Source: an uncultured Rhodanobacter sp.
GTDB taxonomy: Bacteria; Pseudomonadota; Gammaproteobacteria; Xanthomonadales; Rhodanobacteraceae
Direction of reading: 5' to 3'
Length of the DNA stretch: 21,242 bases
Assembly: GCA_937906285.1 (NCBI GenBank)
Contig: CALCWL010000068.1
Location: forward strand, 1-21,242
This document shows, piece after piece, positions 1-7,181 of the stretch (its first letter is position 1; the number at the start of each line of letters is the position of its first letter). The position numbers and the translations under genes were made by a program. The notes under the pieces were generated by a model that searched no databases, was not told the origin of the DNA, and was given only the letters and a program-made list of their open reading frames with translations.

Positions 1-353
1 TGGCGTGGGCCGAGGGCACGCTGTGGGTGGGCCAGTATCGCGGGCGCAAGATCCACCAGATCGATCCGGCGACCGGCGCGATCCTGCGCACGATCGAATC
101 CGACCGCTTCGTCACCGGCGTCACCTGGGTCGATGGCGAGTGCTGGCACGGCACCTGGGAAAACGACGAGAGCGCCTTGCGGCGGATCGATCCGGTCACC
201 GGCCGAGTGCTGGAGCAGCTCGACATGCCGCCCGGCGTCGGGGTGTCGGGGCTCGCCGCCGAAGACGGCGAGGCGTTGTTCTATTGCGGTGGCGGCCACA
301 GCGGCAAGTTGCGCGCGGTGAAGCGCCCGCGAGGCGTCGCGGCGGCCGGCTGA
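1..353 (+). CDS. Beta-propeller-like protein, C-terminal fragment
   Basis: This is the 3' end of a gene cut by the left edge of the window; the frame is open from position 3 and ends at a TGA at 351-353. The visible residues contain two propeller-type repeats of the pattern LWVGQY...IHQIDPATGAIL and CWHGTW...LRRIDPVTGRVL, that is, a Trp-containing strand followed by an 'IDPxTGxxL' turn. This pattern is typical of SMP-30/gluconolactonase-like and glutamine-cyclotransferase-like propellers, but no catalytic residues can be judged from this part. A GTG at 27 would give only 108 residues and is not a convincing start, since the reading frame and the repeat extend upstream of it. The gene converges on the dauA-like gene. 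Its stop codon lies within a perfect 20-bp tandem duplication. The exact function is unknown. Confidence 0.6.
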   Translation, partial: AWAEGTLWVGQYRGRKIHQIDPATGAILRTIESDRFVTGVTWVDGECWHGTWENDESALRRIDPVTGRVLEQLDMPPGVGVSGLAAEDGEALFYCGGGHSGKLRAVKRPRGVAAAG

Positions 354-375
354 CGGTCGCGGCGGCCGGCTGACG
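336..375. repeat. 20-bp perfect tandem duplication
   Basis: The 20-bp unit at 336-355, beginning GTCGCGGCGG and ending CCGGCTGACG, is repeated without change at 356-375. The first copy encodes the last residues and the TGA of the propeller gene; the second is therefore untranslated. It looks like a recent replication-slippage duplication, or possibly an assembly artefact. Confidence 0.9.
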
Positions 376-414
376 CTGGATTCCAGCTGTCGATGGAATG
401 ACGAGCAGAAGGTT

Positions 415-1548
415 TCAGCGGCGCAGCCGCGCCGGGCCCAACATCTCCATCGACAATCCGGCGTCGGCCAGGTGCTGCGGCAATGGCCGGCCCAGCGCCA
501 GGTGCGCGCAGGCCTCGCCCATCGCGGCGCTGGTCTGGATGCCGTAACCGCCTTGCGCGGCGACCCAGAAGAAACCGGGCGCATCGGGCGCGAAGCCCCC
601 GACCAGGTCGCCGTCGGCGACGAACGAACGCAGGCCCGCCCACGTGCGCCGGGGCCGGCGGATCGTCATGGTGGTGGCCTCCTCGATGCGGTGGATGCCC
701 AGCGCGATGTCGTATTCCTCCGGCTGCACGTCGTGCGGGTCGACCGGATCGACGTTGGCGCACGAGCCCAGCAGCAGGCCGGCATCAGGCTTGAAGTAGA
801 AGGATTCGTCGACGGTGTTGACGAAGGGCCAGTGCGCGGTGTCGAGGTGCTCCGGCGGATCGAACACGAAGGCGGAACGCCGCTTCGGCACGATACCGAT
901 CGGCGCCACGCCGGCCAGCGTCGCCACCCGATCGACCCAGGCACCGGCCGCGTTGAGCAGCAGCGGCGCGCTGAACGCCCGCTCGCCGTCGTCCACCTGC
1001 CAGCCGCCCGCGCCATGGCTGATCGCGCGGATGTCGACATCGAGCCGCAACTGCCCGCCGCGCTCGCGCAGGCCGCGCAGGAAGCCCTGGTGCAGTTCGT
1101 TGACGTCGATGTCGGCCGCGCCTGGTTCGTGCAGGCCGATGTGTGCAAAGGCCGGCCGCAGCACCGGCACGGCAGCCCGCACACGGGCCGCATCGTGCAG
1201 TTCGATGTCGCGGGTGAACGGCATGATCGCCTCGTACAACGCACGCACCTGGTCGGCCTGCGCTGCATTGCCGATCAGCGTCGCGCCACGCGGTGCGAGG
1301 ATCGGCTGCGCCGAAAACCCTGCCGGCGGCGCGGCCAGGAACGGCCGCGTCGCGCGGGTCAGCGCACGCACCTGCGGCGAGCCGTAGATCTCGCTGAACA
1401 GCGCCGCCGAGCGCCCGGTCGAATGCATGCCGGCGAACGACTCGCGCTCCAGCACCAGCACCTTGGCGTGCGGCGCCAGGAAATAGGCGACCGACGCGCC
1501 GGCCATGCCGGCACCGATCACGATCACGTCAGTTTCGATCCGTTCCAT
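415..1548 (-). CDS. dauA: DauA-like FAD-dependent D-amino-acid dehydrogenase
   Basis: A 377-residue DAO-family flavoenzyme that should oxidatively deaminate D-amino acids to 2-oxo acids and ammonia, passing electrons to the respiratory chain. Residues 9-16 carry the FAD-binding GxGxxG motif (VIGAGMAG), followed by the HSTGRSAA loop at 42-49. From recall it is close to Pseudomonas aeruginosa D-arginine dehydrogenase along its whole length, sharing PQVRALT, PPAGF, PKRRSAF, DESFY, WAGLRSFVADGD and GFFWVAAQGGYGIQTSAAMGE. The residues aligned with those binding the substrate carboxylate are kept (Tyr55, Tyr251, Arg307), but the side-chain pocket differs, including Ala89 where the P. aeruginosa enzyme has the guanidinium-binding Glu87. 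There is no signal peptide, so it is cytoplasmic or membrane-associated. It is the last gene of the minus-strand series; 23 bp separate its start from a heptamer repeat array. D-Ala released from murein is a reasonable substrate. Confidence 0.85.
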   Translation of the reverse strand: MERIETDVIVIGAGMAGASVAYFLAPHAKVLVLERESFAGMHSTGRSAALFSEIYGSPQVRALTRATRPFLAAPPAGFSAQPILAPRGATLIGNAAQADQVRALYEAIMPFTRDIELHDAARVRAAVPVLRPAFAHIGLHEPGAADIDVNELHQGFLRGLRERGGQLRLDVDIRAISHGAGGWQVDDGERAFSAPLLLNAAGAWVDRVATLAGVAPIGIVPKRRSAFVFDPPEHLDTAHWPFVNTVDESFYFKPDAGLLLGSCANVDPVDPHDVQPEEYDIALGIHRIEEATTMTIRRPRRTWAGLRSFVADGDLVGGFAPDAPGFFWVAAQGGYGIQTSAAMGEACAHLALGRPLPQHLADAGLSMEMLGPARLRR

Positions 1549-1571
1549 CTTCAGTTTTGCCGTTGAAGGAG

Positions 1572-1620
1572 CCCTATTCCCTATTCCCTATTCCCTATTC
1601 CCTATTCCCTATTCCCGATT
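1572..1620. repeat. Heptanucleotide tandem repeat, (CCCTATT)6 plus one variant
   Basis: Six exact copies of CCCTATT occupy 1572-1613, followed by the variant CCCGATT at 1614-1620. The array spans the short gap between the symporter gene and the dauA-like gene. Read on the minus strand it supplies the last codons and the TAG stop of the symporter and then lies just upstream of the dauA start. Variants of this GGGAATA/GGGAATC repeat are dispersed in Xanthomonadales genomes (recalled knowledge), and related units occur here at 3722-3749 and around 17355-17373. Confidence 0.95.
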
Positions 1621-2845
1621 CCCGGGTCTGCCGCGCCACCACGCTGGTGGCCGTGAGGTCCGCGGTGACGTTGCCCAACGTAGCCAGCGCATCGGGCACG
1701 GTATCCACCGCCAGCATCAGGCCGAGCGGGGACAGCGGCAGACCCATCGCCTGCGCCACCGGCAGGTTGGTGGCCACGAAGGTCACCTGGCCGGGCAGGC
1801 CCACCGAGCCCAGGCTGACCACCACCGCCAGCAGCGCGCCGGCCAGCAGCTGCGCGGTGGAAAGGTCCACGCCGTAGGCCCAGGCGATGAACGCCGCCGA
1901 GGTCAGGTACTGCACCGGGCTGGTTAGCCGGAACAGGCTCACCGCCATCGGCAGCACCAGCGCGGCGACCTGCTTGGGATAGCCGAGCCGGCGGTCGGCG
2001 CTTTCCAGCATCGCCGGCAGCGAGGCCAGCGAGGATTGCGTGCTGATCGCCACCGCCTGCGCCGGCACCAGCGCCGGCACGAAGCGGCGCAGCTTCTCGC
2101 CGCCGAACACCAGCGCCACCGGCAGCATCATCGCGGTGACGGCGAGGTACAGCAGGCACTCGGTCAGCACGTACACGCCCAACGCGCTGAGCATGCCCAG
2201 CCCGGAGCGTGCGCACACCGACAGGATCAGCGCGAACACGCCCAGCGGCGCCACCCACAGCACCCAGCGCACGATCACGATCATCGCGTCGGCGATGGCC
2301 TGGAAAAACTCCACCAGCATCGCGCGCCGCGCCGGCGCGATGCGGGTCAGCGCGAAGCCGAGGAACAGCGCGAACACCACCAGCGGCAGCATCGCGCTCT
2401 GCGCCGCGGCCATGATCGCGTTGCTGGGCACGATCGCCACCAGCGTGTCGACCCAGTCCACCGCGCCGACCTGCGCCGCGGCCGGCACGCTGGCGTGATC
2501 AAGCGCGGCGACCAGCGCCGGGTTGTGCGGAAACAGCGAGAACACCAGCGGCGCCGCCAGCGCGGCGAACAGCGCGCCGCCGGTGAGGATCACGATGAAC
2601 ACCACGATCGCGCGCCGCGCGATGCGGCCCGAGGCGGCCGCGTCGGTGGCGGTGTTGACGCCCACCACCACCAGCGCCAGCACCAGCGGCACCACCGTCA
2701 TCTGCAGCGCGTTCAGCCACAGCTTGCCGATCGGATGCACCGCGTTGGCCACCTGCAGCGCCACGTCCTCGTTCCAGCCGGCCAGCAGCAGGCCGATCAC
2801 CGCGCCGGCGGCCAGGCCGGTGAGTACGCGCGCGGTGGGACTCAT
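1595..2845 (-). CDS. Divergent SDF-family (DAACS) amino acid:cation symporter
   Basis: A 416-residue polytopic inner-membrane protein of the dicarboxylate/amino acid:cation symporter family (GltP/GltPh/SstT). The family hairpins and helices are visible: HP1 serine-rich STQSSLASLP at 268-277, HP2 GSVGLPG at 346-352, and TM8 with Asp381, Asp385, Thr389, Asn392 and Asp396. Two hallmark sites are changed. The TM7 NMDGT motif reads FRLTS at 305-309, and the position of the GltPh arginine that binds the acidic side chain (Arg397) is Ala388. This argues against Glu/Asp transport and for a neutral or unusual substrate, possibly D-Ala or another murein-derived amino acid (inference). The ATG at 2845 overlaps the stop of the upstream L,D-transpeptidase gene (ATGA), so translation is probably coupled. 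The C-terminal residues after QTR and the stop codon come from the heptamer repeat. A longer open frame running to 3709 is not the real gene. Confidence 0.85.
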   Translation of the reverse strand: MSPTARVLTGLAAGAVIGLLLAGWNEDVALQVANAVHPIGKLWLNALQMTVVPLVLALVVVGVNTATDAAASGRIARRAIVVFIVILTGGALFAALAAPLVFSLFPHNPALVAALDHASVPAAAQVGAVDWVDTLVAIVPSNAIMAAAQSAMLPLVVFALFLGFALTRIAPARRAMLVEFFQAIADAMIVIVRWVLWVAPLGVFALILSVCARSGLGMLSALGVYVLTECLLYLAVTAMMLPVALVFGGEKLRRFVPALVPAQAVAISTQSSLASLPAMLESADRRLGYPKQVAALVLPMAVSLFRLTSPVQYLTSAAFIAWAYGVDLSTAQLLAGALLAVVVSLGSVGLPGQVTFVATNLPVAQAMGLPLSPLGLMLAVDTVPDALATLGNVTADLTATSVVARQTRESGIGNRE

Positions 2846-3618
2846 CGCGCGCCGTCCGCGTCGAGTACAGGCAATTGCCACGTGTTGCGCAGGCGCTCGT
2901 ACTCCGCCTGCGGCAGCAGCACGAACACCGGGTGATCCTGCGGCTTCAGCCATGCCAGCAGCGACTGCATCGACGCCGGCGTCATCGCGGTGCAGCCGGC
3001 GGTGGCGTCGGTAGGCGACTTCCACAGATGGGCGAAGATGCAGCTGCCGCCTTCCGGCGCCGCCTGCGCGTTGTGCTCGATCACGAAGCCGAGTCGGTAG
3101 CGCTGGTCGCCATCGGCGTGCAGGTCGCGGCGCATCGGTTCGCTGGAACCCTTGACCGCTTCGGCGCCCACCACGTTCGCATCGACGATGCGGTTGTAGT
3201 GCGGCGAGCCGCTGACGTCCATGCACCAGTCGGTCGCGCTCAGCGCGCGGTACGGCAGCGCGGTGGCCGCATGCGCGGCATAGCCGAACGCGGTGCCGAT
3301 GCGGAACACGCCGGCCGGGCTGCGGTTGTCGCCTTCGCGCTTCACCGGTCCGCCGGTCTGCGGCGGATTCAGGCCCATGCCCCAGCCCGCGCCGTTCTTG
3401 CCGATGGTTACCGGCGTGGCGGCGCGCACCTCGCGCCAGCCCTCGCCATCGCGCTCGAACGCGCGCAAGGTGCCGTGGTCGACGTGCCAGTCGGCGGTGG
3501 TGACCACGATCATCTGGCGGGCGTTCCGCCATGGTGCATCCGCGGTACCGGCGTGGGCGACGCCGGTGAGCACGACGGCGAAGGTCAGCAAGGCAAGCGT
3601 TCGGCGGCGAACAGTCAT
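2842..3618 (-). CDS. Exported YkuD-type L,D-transpeptidase family protein
   Basis: A 258-residue exported protein of the YkuD/ErfK superfamily, resembling the COG3786-type branch. Residues 1-23 form a signal peptide (basic MTVRRR, hydrophobic LALLTFAVVLTGV, cleavage after AHA). The catalytic segment has His197 in IFAHLW and Cys209 in TAGCTAM, equivalent to the family His and Cys. Earlier blocks include NRSPAGVFRIG at 99-109 and the Tyr-Asn of SPHYNR at 138-143. It would act in the periplasm on meso-DAP-containing peptides as a transpeptidase or L,D-carboxypeptidase; which of the two cannot be read from sequence. The ATG at 3618 is preferred over upstream in-frame codons because an AGGA lies 9 nt upstream (3628-3631) and the signal peptide starts there. 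Its stop overlaps the symporter start by 4 bp. Confidence 0.85.
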   Translation of the reverse strand: MTVRRRTLALLTFAVVLTGVAHAGTADAPWRNARQMIVVTTADWHVDHGTLRAFERDGEGWREVRAATPVTIGKNGAGWGMGLNPPQTGGPVKREGDNRSPAGVFRIGTAFGYAAHAATALPYRALSATDWCMDVSGSPHYNRIVDANVVGAEAVKGSSEPMRRDLHADGDQRYRLGFVIEHNAQAAPEGGSCIFAHLWKSPTDATAGCTAMTPASMQSLLAWLKPQDHPVFVLLPQAEYERLRNTWQLPVLDADGAR

Positions 3619-3691
3619 CGGTTTTCGTCCTGCATGGTGAAGGTGCTCGACCTGCGATCCCGCTTGATATTGCAAATCCCGGATCCCGGCC

Positions 3692-3722
3692 CAAAAGCAT
3701 CGCCCGCAAGCGGGCTCCTGCG
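3692..3722 (-). repeat. REP-like palindromic element, copy A
   Basis: On the minus strand this 31-bp element starts CGCAGGAGCCCGC and ends GCGGGCGATGCTTTTG, with the hairpin GCCCGC-TT-GCGGGC at its core. Copies B and C at 17310-17340 and 17381-17411 differ from it at only a few positions. It lies between the RpiR regulator and the L,D-transpeptidase gene and could act as an mRNA-stabilising or attenuating hairpin between the two halves of the minus-strand series. Confidence 0.85.
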
Positions 3723-3749
3723 ATTCCCTATTCCCAATTCCCTATTCCC
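3722..3749. repeat. Four-unit degenerate ATTCCC heptamer repeat
   Basis: Four 7-bp units GATTCCC, TATTCCC, AATTCCC and TATTCCC follow each other, abutting the REP-like element. They are of the same family as the array at 1572-1620. Together with the REP this fills most of the 136-bp gap at 3619-3754. I see no convincing promoter there. Confidence 0.85.
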
Positions 3750-3754
3750 GGCCT

Positions 3755-4606
3755 TCACGGCTCCAGCATCTGCTGGATCCGGTCGAGGTTGCCCAGCAGC
3801 AGGGCGCGGCGGTCGTCGTGGCCCTCGCACAGCTGCACGAACACGCCGTCCAGCAGGTGCTGCAGGGCCGACTGGTACAGCAGCGGCTGGATGTACGGCA
3901 GCTCGTCATGGGCGGACACCACCAGTGCAATGTCGGCCAGCGTGCGCAGCGGATTGGCGGTATGCCGCGTCACCGTGATCAGCTGGCCGCGGCGCTCGCG
4001 GAAATAGCGGGCGATCTTGCACAGCGCCGGATGGTTGCCGTGCTCGGAGAACATCAGCAGCACGTCGCCGGCGCCGGCGGCGGAGACGTTGGCGGTCATC
4101 CGCGCGGTGTCGAAGTTGTGCACGGTGAGGATGCCCAGCAGCGACAGCCGCAGCGCGAAGTTGCGCGCATAGATGTCGTCCTCGCCGAGGCCGATGATGA
4201 ACACCTTGCCGGCGCGACCGGCCTGGCCGATCGCGTCGGCCACCGCGTCGAGCATCTCCGGCGGGTTGATCAGGCGGGTGGCTTCCTCCGCCTCGGACTT
4301 GCGCCGCCACAAATTGCCGGCGAACGCGCCGGCGATGCCGGCGGCCGGCTCGACCTGCAAGGCGTCGCCGTTGTCGGCGCGGGCGATCGCCTCGCCCACG
4401 GAATACTTGAGGTCGGGATAGCCCTTGAAGCCGAGCTTCTGGGTGAACTTGACCACGCTGGACTGGCTGATCCCCAGCGCATTGGCCAGTTGCTGGGAGG
4501 AGTAGTCGCGCAGCAGGTGTGCGTTCTCCAGCACGAAATCGGCGATGCGCCGCTCCACCGCGGACATCTGGTCGCGTTCCGAACGGATTTTGACCAGCGG
4601 CGACAT
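3755..4606 (-). CDS. RpiR/MurR-family transcriptional regulator (HTH + SIS)
   Basis: A 283-residue regulator. An N-terminal HTH_6 domain covers about residues 1-78, with the recognition region SSQQLANALGISQSSVVKFTQKLG at 36-59 (typical 'QLA..LGIS.SSVVKF..KLGF' pattern). A SIS domain covers about 125-260 (VFIIGLGEDD at 135-144). RpiR proteins usually sense phosphosugars; MurR of E. coli senses MurNAc-6-phosphate. Here the usual S-x-S-G ligand loop of the SIS domain reads FSEHGNHP at 186-193, so the effector may differ. The ATG at 4606 overlaps the stop of the epimerase gene by one base (TGATG), giving translational coupling and tying the regulator to dipeptide metabolism. It is the most likely regulator of the whole locus, but no operator could be identified. 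Confidence 0.9.
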   Translation of the reverse strand: MSPLVKIRSERDQMSAVERRIADFVLENAHLLRDYSSQQLANALGISQSSVVKFTQKLGFKGYPDLKYSVGEAIARADNGDALQVEPAAGIAGAFAGNLWRRKSEAEEATRLINPPEMLDAVADAIGQAGRAGKVFIIGLGEDDIYARNFALRLSLLGILTVHNFDTARMTANVSAAGAGDVLLMFSEHGNHPALCKIARYFRERRGQLITVTRHTANPLRTLADIALVVSAHDELPYIQPLLYQSALQHLLDGVFVQLCEGHDDRRALLLGNLDRIQQMLEP

Positions 4607-5703
4607 CAGTCCTCGATCCTCTCCAGGCCGCGGATTTCGCGAATGCCCAGGCCGGGCGCGTCCGTTACCGAGATCTCCGATTCGTTGAAGATTACTCCGC
4701 CGTCGACCGGGTTGAACTGGCACAGCGAGGGGCCGTCCAGGTCGATCTTGGTGATCGCGTTGGACTTGGCCACCGCCACGTGCACCGCGGCCGCCACGCT
4801 GATCGAGGTTTCCAGCATGCAGCCGATCATGCACTCGATGCCGTGCATGCCGGCGATGTCGGCGATGCGGATCGCGTTGGAGATGCCGCCGGTCTTCATC
4901 AGCTTGATGTTGATGATGTCGGCCGCGCGCAGGCGAATCAGCTCGATCACCTCCATCGGGCCGAACACGCTCTCGTCGGCCATCACCGGCGTGTGCACGC
5001 GCTCGGTGACGTAGCGCATGCCGGCCAGGTCGTTCGCCTTGACCGGCTGTTCGATCAGCTCGAGCTTGATGCCGGCCTCCTCCAGCGTCTGCAGCGCGTA
5101 TACCGCCTGCTTGGCGGTCCAGCCCTGGTTGGCGTCCAGGCGCAGCAGCGCGCGCCCTTCCACCGCGGCGTAGATCGCCTTGACCCGCTCGATGTCGACG
5201 CCGATGTCCTTGCCGACCTTGATCTTCAGCGACTCGAAACCGCGCTCCACCGCGCTGACTGAATCGGCCACCATCTTGTCGATGTAGTCGACGCTGATGG
5301 TGATGTCGGTGGTGATCACCGGATCGCCGCCGCCCAGCAGCTTGTACAGCGGTGCGCCGTAGAGCTGGCCCCACAGGTCGTACACCGCGATCTCCACCGC
5401 CGCCTTGGCGCTGGTGTTCTTCTCCATCGAGGATTGGATCAGCTGGGTGATCTGGTTGAGGTTGGCGATCTCCTGGCCGATCAGCCTTGGAGAGATGTAG
5501 TGGCGGATCGCGTCGATGATCGAGCCGTGGGTGTCGCCGGTGATGACCGCGGTGGCCGGCGCCTCGCCGTAGCCGACCTCGCCGGTGTCGGTGTGCATCA
5601 TCACCACGATGTCGTCCACCGTGTTGACGGTGCGCAGCGCGGTCTTGAACGGGGTCTTCAGCGGTACCCGCAGCATGCCGAACTGGATGTCGGTGATTTT
5701 CAT
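4606..5703 (-). CDS. ykfB: L-Ala-D/L-Glu dipeptide epimerase (enolase superfamily)
   Basis: A 365-residue member of the muconate-lactonising subgroup of the enolase superfamily. It has the KxK acid/base motif (SLKIKVG, Lys160/Lys162), metal ligands Asp190 (LRLDANQGW), Glu218 (IEQP) and Asp243 (ADES), and the second catalytic lysine Lys267 (INIKLMKTGG). The DLDGP motif at 321-325 carries the two aspartates that, in Bacillus subtilis YkfB-type epimerases, contact the bound dipeptide. The enzyme converts L-Ala-D-Glu from murein to L-Ala-L-Glu, which ordinary peptidases can hydrolyse. It has no signal peptide and is cytoplasmic, so the dipeptide must first be imported. It follows the YkfC-like endopeptidase that would make its substrate by 52 bp, and a GAAGG lies upstream of the ATG at 5703. 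The paired YkfB/YkfC neighbourhood makes the substrate assignment firm. Confidence 0.93.
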   Translation of the reverse strand: MKITDIQFGMLRVPLKTPFKTALRTVNTVDDIVVMMHTDTGEVGYGEAPATAVITGDTHGSIIDAIRHYISPRLIGQEIANLNQITQLIQSSMEKNTSAKAAVEIAVYDLWGQLYGAPLYKLLGGGDPVITTDITISVDYIDKMVADSVSAVERGFESLKIKVGKDIGVDIERVKAIYAAVEGRALLRLDANQGWTAKQAVYALQTLEEAGIKLELIEQPVKANDLAGMRYVTERVHTPVMADESVFGPMEVIELIRLRAADIINIKLMKTGGISNAIRIADIAGMHGIECMIGCMLETSISVAAAVHVAVAKSNAITKIDLDGPSLCQFNPVDGGVIFNESEISVTDAPGLGIREIRGLERIED

Positions 5704-5755
5704 GGAAAGGCCTTCATGGAATCCGTGTCCTGTTTTTTTCTTGGCGTCGGCGCGT

Positions 5756-7159
5756 TCAATGACGGATGCGCACGATGCTGGTCATGCGCTCGACATAGCT
5801 CTGCTGGTCGTTGTAGAGCAGCGGCAGCAACGGGGTCACCGACACCGCGTTGAGCTTGATCCGCGCCTTGCTGCCGTCGGCCTTGCGGTAGCTCATGCCG
5901 CCCGTGTCGTGGATCACGTATGGTTGGCCGTGCAGGCGGCCGATCACCATCATCACGTGGCCGGGGATGTAGACCAGGTCGCCCACCTGCAGCGCCTGCG
6001 CCGCCTTGATGCGTTCCTCGCGGCTGTCCTTCGCGGTGAACGCGCGATGCTCCAGCGCCGGGCTGATCGCCTGCCTGCTGGTGTTGCGCGGCATCTCGAC
6101 GCCCATGCTGCGGTACACGTCGGAAACGAAGCCGCTGCAGTCGCGGCCGTCATAGGAATGGCCCCAGCCGTAGCGCTCGCCGAGGAACTTGAACGCCTGG
6201 CGGATGATGTTGGCGCGGGTCAGCGGCAGGTAGTCGGCGGCGCTGTCGGTGTTCTTCTGCAGCAGCGCCGGGGTGAAACCCAGCGAGCCGTCGGGCTTGC
6301 GCAGCGGCAGTTCCAGCACGTGCGCGGCGTACGGCGTCTGGCCGTTGACCGGCTGGTCAGGCGCCAGGCCGGTCGCCAGCGGCACGCGCGTACCCATGTC
6401 CAGCGGCAGCTGCGAGACGGTCGGCGCCTCGCGGGTGAACACGGTGCGTTCCACCGCGCCGGTGATCACCCGGTACGGCGTCCTGTCGGCGTAACCGAAC
6501 ACTTCGGCCGCGCTGCCTTCAGCCACGTTGTCCTTTTCCGTCCACGCCGCATAGCGCGGGCTGACCACGAACAGCCACTGGCCGTCGGCGCTCTCGTGCA
6601 CGATCGCCACCGGCGTGCCGGGGAATTCGGCGGTCTCCTGGAAGCGGTCGATGTCGGTGTCGCCCTTCTCGCTGAACACGCGCAGCGTGGTGGGGAACGT
6701 GCGCAGCGCCGCGCGTCGCACCACCAGGCCGTAGCGTGTCTTCTGCTGCACTGGGATCGCGCCGAGCGCGAGGTCGGCGACCACCGCGTCGAGCGTGGCC
6801 GCGCTCACCGGTTTGCCCTCGACGTCGAACAACGGTCGATCCGGCCGTTGCGACAAGCCCTCGATCCAGCCCTCGACGCGGGCGCGGTCCAGTGTCGAAG
6901 GCAGCGCGCGCAGGTCGTGCATCGACGGGTCGACCTGCAGCAGCCTGGCGTTTTGCGCCGCGATCGCCGCGCGATCCAGCACCGGTGCATCGGGCTGCGC
7001 CAGCCGATCGACCCAGAACTGTGGCGTCAGCTGCGCCTCGCCTACGCCGAGCACGCCGGAGGGCGGCACGACCAGCGCGTCGGCGCCGCGGGCCTGCGGC
7101 GGCGCCGCGGCGAGCAGGGGTGCAAGCAGGAGGGTGGCAAGCAGGGGAAATCGCATCAT
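5756..7159 (-). CDS. ykfC: Exported SH3b-NlpC/P60 gamma-D-glutamyl-DAP endopeptidase (YkfC-like)
   Basis: A 467-residue exported cysteine peptidase of family C40. After a signal peptide (about 1-25) come an N-terminal stabilising region, two SH3b-like domains (roughly 140-300), and the NlpC/P60 domain (about 310-445). The catalytic Cys341 is in GRDCSGFVSDVYR, His401 in PGHVMMVIG and the third polar residue is His417 in YVIHDTGG. SH3b-containing NlpC/P60 enzymes of this layout cleave the gamma-D-Glu-|-diamino acid bond in stem peptides with a free N-terminal L-Ala, giving L-Ala-D-Glu for the epimerase encoded next. That requirement fits prior action of an amidase such as the AmiD-like protein at the other end of the locus. 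Two adjacent ATGs (7159 and 7156) are possible starts; the AGGA at about 7164-7167 is better spaced for the second. It lies 22 bp after the DUF819 gene. Confidence 0.9.
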   Translation of the reverse strand: MMRFPLLATLLLAPLLAAAPPQARGADALVVPPSGVLGVGEAQLTPQFWVDRLAQPDAPVLDRAAIAAQNARLLQVDPSMHDLRALPSTLDRARVEGWIEGLSQRPDRPLFDVEGKPVSAATLDAVVADLALGAIPVQQKTRYGLVVRRAALRTFPTTLRVFSEKGDTDIDRFQETAEFPGTPVAIVHESADGQWLFVVSPRYAAWTEKDNVAEGSAAEVFGYADRTPYRVITGAVERTVFTREAPTVSQLPLDMGTRVPLATGLAPDQPVNGQTPYAAHVLELPLRKPDGSLGFTPALLQKNTDSAADYLPLTRANIIRQAFKFLGERYGWGHSYDGRDCSGFVSDVYRSMGVEMPRNTSRQAISPALEHRAFTAKDSREERIKAAQALQVGDLVYIPGHVMMVIGRLHGQPYVIHDTGGMSYRKADGSKARIKLNAVSVTPLLPLLYNDQQSYVERMTSIVRIRH

Positions 7160-7181
7160 CGTGTCCTGTCGCAGGAACGCA

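Noticed and set aside
1572..1620. CRISPR array
   Set aside because: The units are 7 bp, contiguous and without spacers; this is a tandem repeat.
1595..3709. A single 704-residue minus-strand protein
   Set aside because: The upstream part is out of frame with the L,D-transpeptidase gene it overlaps and has no recognisable sequence; the real symporter starts at ATG 2845.
3755..5374. A single 539-residue minus-strand protein containing the RpiR regulator
   Set aside because: The N-terminal half is an out-of-frame reading of the epimerase gene; the HTH domain starts at ATG 4606.
5704..5755. Leader peptide or attenuator between ykfC-like and epimerase genes
   Set aside because: A five-codon ATG frame (5717) and an A-run occur, but there is no hairpin pair or codon bias to support attenuation.
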